Positions 5,371-8,729 of a stretch of DNA of 8,729 bases are shown one piece after another. Location: contig JBBILG010000078.1 in NCBI GenBank assembly GCA_037445085.1, positions 1 through 8,729 on the forward strand, given 5' to 3'. Position 1 is the stretch's first letter. Every line of letters starts with the position of its first letter. The notes under the pieces are model-generated. The model ran no database searches and had not been told where the DNA came from. It was given only the letters and a program-made list of their open reading frames with translations. The DNA is from JBBILG01 sp037445085. GTDB taxonomy: Bacteria; Pseudomonadota; Gammaproteobacteria; Burkholderiales; Methylophilaceae. The translations under genes and the position numbers were made by a program.

Positions 5371-6573
5371 ATGCACGGGTCCGACGCCTTCCGCTATGCC
5401 GCGCGCTCCCTCACCGCCTACCGCATGCGCAGCGGGCTCACCCTGCTCGGCATCGCGGTCGGCATCGCCGCGGTGATCCTGCTCACCTCCATCGGCGAGG
5501 GGGTGCACCGCTTCGTGCTGGCGGAGTTTTCCCAGTTCGGCACCAATGTCATCACCATCACCCCCGGCCGGGTCAAGACCGGCGGCACACCCCCGGCCGG
5601 CTTTCCCAGCACGGCGCGCCTGCTGACGCTGGACGACGCCCAGGCGTTGTCGCGGCTGCCCTACGTCACCGGCGTCGTGCCGGTGGTGTGGGGCAATTCC
5701 GAAGTGGAGGGCAACGGGCGACTACGCCGCACCACGGTGCTCGGGGTGAACGCCGACTTCCCGCTGGTATTCCGCTCCAACGTCACCATCGGCCGGTTCC
5801 TGCCCAGGGACGAAGCGGCCGACGCGCGCGGTTTCGCCGTGCTCGGCAGCAAGGTACGCTTCGAGCTGTTCGGCGATGCCAATCCGCTGGGCGCGCGCAT
5901 GCGCATCGGCGGCCAGCAGTTTCGCGTCATCGGCGTCATGGCACCCAAGGGGCAGTTTCTCGGCATCGACCTGGACGATACCGTGTTCGTGCCCACGGCC
6001 CGGGCCATGGAACTCTACAACCGCGACGGCCTGATGGAGATCGACGTGACCTACCGGGATGGCGTGCCCGTGGCCCGGGTGGCGGAACTGATACGCGAGC
6101 AGCTGACGCTGCGCCACGGCAGCGAGGATTTCACCCTCGTCACGCAGGAGGACATGCTGGAGACGCTGTCCAACATCCTCGACATCCTCACCATGGCGGT
6201 CGGCGCGCTTGGCGGCATTTCGTTGCTGGTGGGCGGGGTGGGCATCGTCACCATCATGACCATCGCCGTGGCTGAGCGCACCCACGAGATCGGTCTCCTG
6301 GTCGCCCTGGGGGCGAAACGCCGCACCATCCTCGGCTTGTTCCTCGGCGAGGCGGTGGTGCTGGCCAGCCTGGGCGGCCTGCTGGGCCTGCTCGCGGGCG
6401 TCGGCATCGCGCAGTCGCTGCGTTTGATGCTGCCGGAAATGCCGGTGCACACGCCCTGGAGCTTCGCCGTGATGGCCCTGCTGACGGCCGCCGCCATCGG
6501 CCTTGTGGCCGGCGTGCTGCCGGCACGGCATGCGGCAAGTCTCGACGCCATCGAGTCCTTGCGGGCAGAATAG
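5371..6573 (+). CDS. MacB/FtsX-type ABC permease, second paralogue
   Basis: This 400-residue permease has the same four-helix plus periplasmic-core layout as its neighbour: helix 1 about 21-43, core about 50-265, GGVGIVTIMTIAVAERTHEIG (288-308) running from helix 2 into the coupling region, then helices 3 and 4 to about 385. The ATG at 5371 is preferred because the protein then aligns with the first permease from residue 1. A TTG at 5359, overlapping the preceding stop, is the alternative and adds four residues. Neither start has a strong ribosome site, so initiation may rely on coupling to the upstream gene 8 nt away. It matches the MacB consensus in helix 2 better than its partner does, which suggests unequal constraint on the two halves of the transporter. 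Confidence 0.93.
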   Translation: MHGSDAFRYAARSLTAYRMRSGLTLLGIAVGIAAVILLTSIGEGVHRFVLAEFSQFGTNVITITPGRVKTGGTPPAGFPSTARLLTLDDAQALSRLPYVTGVVPVVWGNSEVEGNGRLRRTTVLGVNADFPLVFRSNVTIGRFLPRDEAADARGFAVLGSKVRFELFGDANPLGARMRIGGQQFRVIGVMAPKGQFLGIDLDDTVFVPTARAMELYNRDGLMEIDVTYRDGVPVARVAELIREQLTLRHGSEDFTLVTQEDMLETLSNILDILTMAVGALGGISLLVGGVGIVTIMTIAVAERTHEIGLLVALGAKRRTILGLFLGEAVVLASLGGLLGLLAGVGIAQSLRLMLPEMPVHTPWSFAVMALLTAAAIGLVAGVLPARHAASLDAIESLRAE

Positions 6574-6578
6574 CCCCG

Positions 6579-7916
6579 ATGGCACGTACCCGTATCCTCA
6601 TCATGGGCGCCGCCGGGCGCGATTTCCACAACTTCAACGTGGCGTACCGCGACGAGCCGGCGTGCGAAGTGGTGGCCTTCACCGCCGCGCAGATCACCGG
6701 CATCGCCGGCCGCACCTATCCGCCCGCGCTGGCGGGGCCGCTGTATCCGCACGGCATCCCGATCCGGGAGGAAGGCGAGCTGGAGCGGCTGTGCCGGGAG
6801 CATGCAATCGACCAGGTGGTGTTCGCCTACAGTGACCTGCCACATGCGGAAGTCATGCACCGCGCTTCGCGCGCGCTCGCCGCCGGCGCCGATTTCCTCC
6901 TGCTCGGCCCGCGCCGCACCATGCTCAAGGCCGGCATCCCGGTCATCGCGGTGTCGGCGGTGCGCACCGGCTGCGGCAAGTCGCAGACGGCGCGCTGGCT
7001 GTCACGCCTGCTGCGTGCCCAGGGCCTGCGCGTGGCGGTGGTGCGCCATCCCATGCCCTACGGCGACCTGGAACGCCAGGCCGTGCAGCGCTTCGCCACG
7101 CGCGCCGACCTCGCGGCGGCCGCCTGCAGCATCGAGGAGCGCGAGGAATACGAGCCGCACCTGGAGGCGGGCAACGCGGTCTATGCCGGCGTCGATTACG
7201 GCCACATCCTGGCACTGGCGGAGCGGGAAGCCGATCTCCTGCTGTGGGACGGCGGCAACAACGATTTCCCGTTCTACCGGCCGGACCTGCACATCGCGCT
7301 GGTCGATCCGCTGCGCGCCGGCGACGAACTCGCCTACCATCCGGGGGAGAGCGTGCTGCGCATGGCCGATGTCGTCATCATCGCCAAGAGCGATGCCGCG
7401 CCGGCCGAGGCCGTCCGCCGCTGCGAGGCGAACGTGCGCGAGGTCAATCCGGCCGCCGCGCTGCTGCACGCCGCCTCGTCCGTGCGGATCGAGGGCGAGC
7501 CCGACCTGCGCGGGGAGCGCGTGCTCGTCGTGGAGGATGGCCCCACCCTCACCCATGGCGGCATGGCCCATGGCGCCGGCTTGCTCGCCGCCACCCGCGC
7601 CGGCGCCCGCATCGTCGATCCACGTCCATTCGCCGCGCCGGCCCTGCGGGAAACCTATGCCCGCTACCCGCACATCGGCCCGGTGCTGCCGGCACTGGGC
7701 TATACCGGCGAGCAGCTCGCCGCGCTGCGGCAGACGCTGGATGCGGCCGAGGCCGACCGGGTGCTGGCCGCGACCACCGCCGACCTCGCCGCCCTGTTCC
7801 CCCTGAACAAGCCGCTGCTGCGCGTACGCTACGAATACGCGGACGCCGGCGAGCCGGGACTGCAGGGAATCATCGAGGATTTCCTCAAGCGGCATCCGCG
7901 CTGCCGACGGCCCTGA
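6579..7916 (+). CDS. cyclic 2,3-diphosphoglycerate synthetase-like P-loop protein (predicted GTPase)
   Basis: This 445-residue soluble protein belongs to the family of archaeal cyclic 2,3-diphosphoglycerate synthetase, which closes 2,3-diphosphoglycerate to its cyclic anhydride with ATP; bacterial members are usually annotated as GTPases of unproven activity. The N-terminus ILIMGAAGRDFHNFN (6-20) opens a Rossmann-like domain, followed by TAAQITGIAGRTYPP (35-49), VVFAYSDLPHAEVMH (80-94) and LLLGPRRTMLK (107-117). The P-loop is VRTGCGKS (128-135), lacking the usual first glycine, followed by QTARW. WDGGNNDFPFYRPDLHIALVDP (223-244) and IIAKSD (267-272, resembling the NKxD base-recognition motif) come next. 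Length is close to the archaeal enzyme (about 460). It starts 5 nt after the permease stop, so it is surely co-transcribed. Family certain; reaction in this organism unknown. Confidence 0.9.
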   Translation: MARTRILIMGAAGRDFHNFNVAYRDEPACEVVAFTAAQITGIAGRTYPPALAGPLYPHGIPIREEGELERLCREHAIDQVVFAYSDLPHAEVMHRASRALAAGADFLLLGPRRTMLKAGIPVIAVSAVRTGCGKSQTARWLSRLLRAQGLRVAVVRHPMPYGDLERQAVQRFATRADLAAAACSIEEREEYEPHLEAGNAVYAGVDYGHILALAEREADLLLWDGGNNDFPFYRPDLHIALVDPLRAGDELAYHPGESVLRMADVVIIAKSDAAPAEAVRRCEANVREVNPAAALLHAASSVRIEGEPDLRGERVLVVEDGPTLTHGGMAHGAGLLAATRAGARIVDPRPFAAPALRETYARYPHIGPVLPALGYTGEQLAALRQTLDAAEADRVLAATTADLAALFPLNKPLLRVRYEYADAGEPGLQGIIEDFLKRHPRCRRP

Positions 7917-8439
7917 ACTTGTCCGCGAACAGCCTGCGCACGTGTGCCAGCTTGGGTGCCACCACGGCCTGGCAGTAGGGCTGGTGCGGGTTATGGGCGT
8001 AGTAATCCTGGTGGCAGGCTTCCGCCGGGTAGAATTCGGCTGCGGGGACGACTTGCGTCACGATGCGCGCCGGCCAGATGCGCGCCGCCTCCAGCCCGGC
8101 GATGCATTGTTCCGCCACGGCCTTCTGCGCGGCGTCGTGGTAGAAAATCGCCGAGCGGTACTGCGTGCCGATGTCGTGTCCCTGGCGGTTCGGCGTGGTC
8201 GGATCGTGGCTGGCGAAAAACACCGCCAGCAGGTCGCGCAGCGAAATGCCGGCTTCGTCAAAGACAACCCTGACCGCCTCGGCATGGCCGGTATCGCCGC
8301 CGCACACCTGCCGGTAGGCCGGATGGGGCAGATGGCCGCCGGTATAACCGGATACCACGCTCTCCACGCCGCGCAATTGCCGGAACACTGCTTCCAGGCA
8401 CCAGAAGCAGCCGCCGGCCAGGGTGATGGTCTGGATCAT
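7885..8439 (-). CDS. msrA: peptide methionine (S)-S-oxide reductase MsrA
   Basis: This 184-residue repair enzyme reduces methionine-S-sulfoxide in proteins and free methionine using thioredoxin. The active-site motif GCFWC (10-14) places the catalytic cysteine at 11. Other family signatures are GYTGG (31-35), the GDTGHAEAV segment (48-56), HDPTTPNRQGHDIGTQYRS (78-96), EFYPAEACHQDYY (135-147) and QPYC (153-156), whose C156 is the likely resolving cysteine. No MsrB domain is fused. No signal peptide is visible, so it should be cytoplasmic. A GAAGGGG stretch lies about 10 nt before the ATG. Its last 32 bp overlap the convergent gene's 3' end. It lies 18 nt downstream of a truncated toxin gene, so its original promoter may have been displaced by the insertion beyond 8580. 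Confidence 0.96.
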   Translation of the reverse strand: MIQTITLAGGCFWCLEAVFRQLRGVESVVSGYTGGHLPHPAYRQVCGGDTGHAEAVRVVFDEAGISLRDLLAVFFASHDPTTPNRQGHDIGTQYRSAIFYHDAAQKAVAEQCIAGLEAARIWPARIVTQVVPAAEFYPAEACHQDYYAHNPHQPYCQAVVAPKLAHVRRLFADKFRAVGSADAA

Positions 8440-8457
8440 GCCCGGTATACCCCTTCA

Positions 8458-8579
8458 TCAAGCTCTGAGCGGCCGGCGCGCCAGGAGGGATTGGATATCG
8501 CGCCGACCATCAGCGATCACATGGATGGACACCTTCTGCCCGATCACCCGATAGAGCACGCGGCAGGGCTTGAGGCATC
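8458..8579 (-). pseudogene. C-terminal remnant of a RelE/ParE-family toxin
   Basis: About 40 codons remain, reading CLKPCRVLYRVIGQKV and then SIHVIADGRRDIQSLLARRP before a TGA at 8460-8458. The YRV-IYRV-G-x2-V core and the DGRRD-x-QSLLARR tail are characteristic of the C-terminal half of ParE/RelE-type toxins from type II toxin-antitoxin pairs. The frame has no plausible start codon and runs into a TAG at 8589-8587, inside the adjoining insertion sequence. The N-terminal half and the antitoxin gene are absent from the window. The residual fragment should be inactive. The exact break depends on where the insertion sequence begins. Confidence 0.72.
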
Positions 8580-8729
8580 TGTTCCCCTACAGTCGGCGCG
8601 CACCGAATTTTGACCACCCGCTGAGACCATCTGGGCGTGAATGGTGGTGGTGTAGTTCCCTGCTAGAGGAAACCTGAGCTTACCCCTGAATTTCGGATAC
8701 CAAGCGTAGTGAGGATATGCTGGCTACGG
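8580..8729 (+). mobile_element. left end of a probable IS21-family insertion sequence (partial)
   Basis: The element probably begins TGTTCCCCTACAGTCGG at 8580; IS21-family ends start with TG. It contains CGAATTTTGACCACCC (8604-8619), of the TTTTGACCA type that I associate with IS21-family terminal repeats. A leader of about 140 nt without an ORF follows, then an apparent transposase start at 8717 reading MLAT, as in many IstA proteins. Homology of the toxin stub stops at about this boundary, which supports an insertion junction. The right end, istB and the target duplication lie outside the window. The family call rests on memory of motifs, not on a comparison. Confidence 0.55.
8717..8729 (+). 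CDS. start of IstA-like transposase gene (partial, cut by window end)
   Basis: Only ATG CTG GCT ACG and one further base are visible, giving M-L-A-T. Many IS21-family IstA proteins begin with MLAT or MLTRED, and GTGAGG lies just upstream as a close ribosome site (2 nt from the ATG). The call depends on the neighbouring IS-end sequence and cannot be confirmed from four residues. Confidence 0.4.

Noticed and set aside
7942..8613. Plus-strand open frame across msrA and the toxin stub
   Set aside because: It is antisense to a clear msrA, has no recognisable domain, and crosses the IS junction.
8641..8660. GGTGGTGGTG run as a possible tandem repeat or CRISPR-like signal
   Set aside because: It is just a few GGT triplets inside the presumed IS leader. 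No spaced direct repeats typical of a CRISPR array occur anywhere in the window.

Overview
The window is GC-rich bacterial DNA with tightly packed genes. It looks like the chromosome of a member of the Pseudomonadota, probably a beta- or gammaproteobacterium. The basis is the close resemblance of the first gene to YoaA, the proteobacterial MacA/MacB-like exporter layout, and intergenic repeats of the GTAGGAGCGGC type. No marker gene is present that would fix the genus.

Layout. Positions 34-1974 (minus strand) encode a YoaA/DinG-family iron-sulfur DNA helicase that starts with TTG. A divergent intergenic region of about 200 bp (1975-2177) holds candidate promoters and a fragment of a dispersed repeat. 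A five-gene plus-strand operon follows: a periplasmic adaptor of the HlyD/MacA type (2178-3326), a MacB/LolD-type ABC ATPase (3468-4154), two tandem paralogous MacB/FtsX-type permeases (4154-5362 and 5371-6573), and a P-loop protein of the cyclic 2,3-diphosphoglycerate synthetase/predicted GTPase family (6579-7916). Its 3' end overlaps by 32 bp the 3' end of a convergent msrA (7885-8439, minus). Upstream of msrA, on the same strand, is the C-terminal stub of a RelE/ParE-type toxin (8458-8579). It is cut off by what looks like the left end of an IS21-family insertion sequence (8580 to the window end), whose transposase gene seems to begin at 8717.

How the genes work together. The adaptor, ATPase and two permeases should form one tripartite exporter: a heterodimeric inner-membrane permease, an energising ATPase and an adaptor reaching an outer-membrane channel that is not encoded here. 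The last gene of the operon is a soluble enzyme-like protein. Its placement 5 bp after the second permease raises the untested possibility that the pump handles the product of that enzyme.

Most notable observation. Positions 3345-3467, between adaptor and ATPase, have every mark of a 123-bp MITE-like insertion: 18-bp imperfect terminal inverted repeats, a nearly perfect 27-bp inner hairpin, and an exact flanking direct repeat ATGAA. The insertion fell on the ATPase start codon and duplicated it. The original ATG now opens a 43-codon frame that runs through the element and ends in a TGA overlapping the new ATPase start (ATGA). The element may thus have created a translationally coupled leader ORF. 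Removing it restores an ordinary 13-nt gene spacing.
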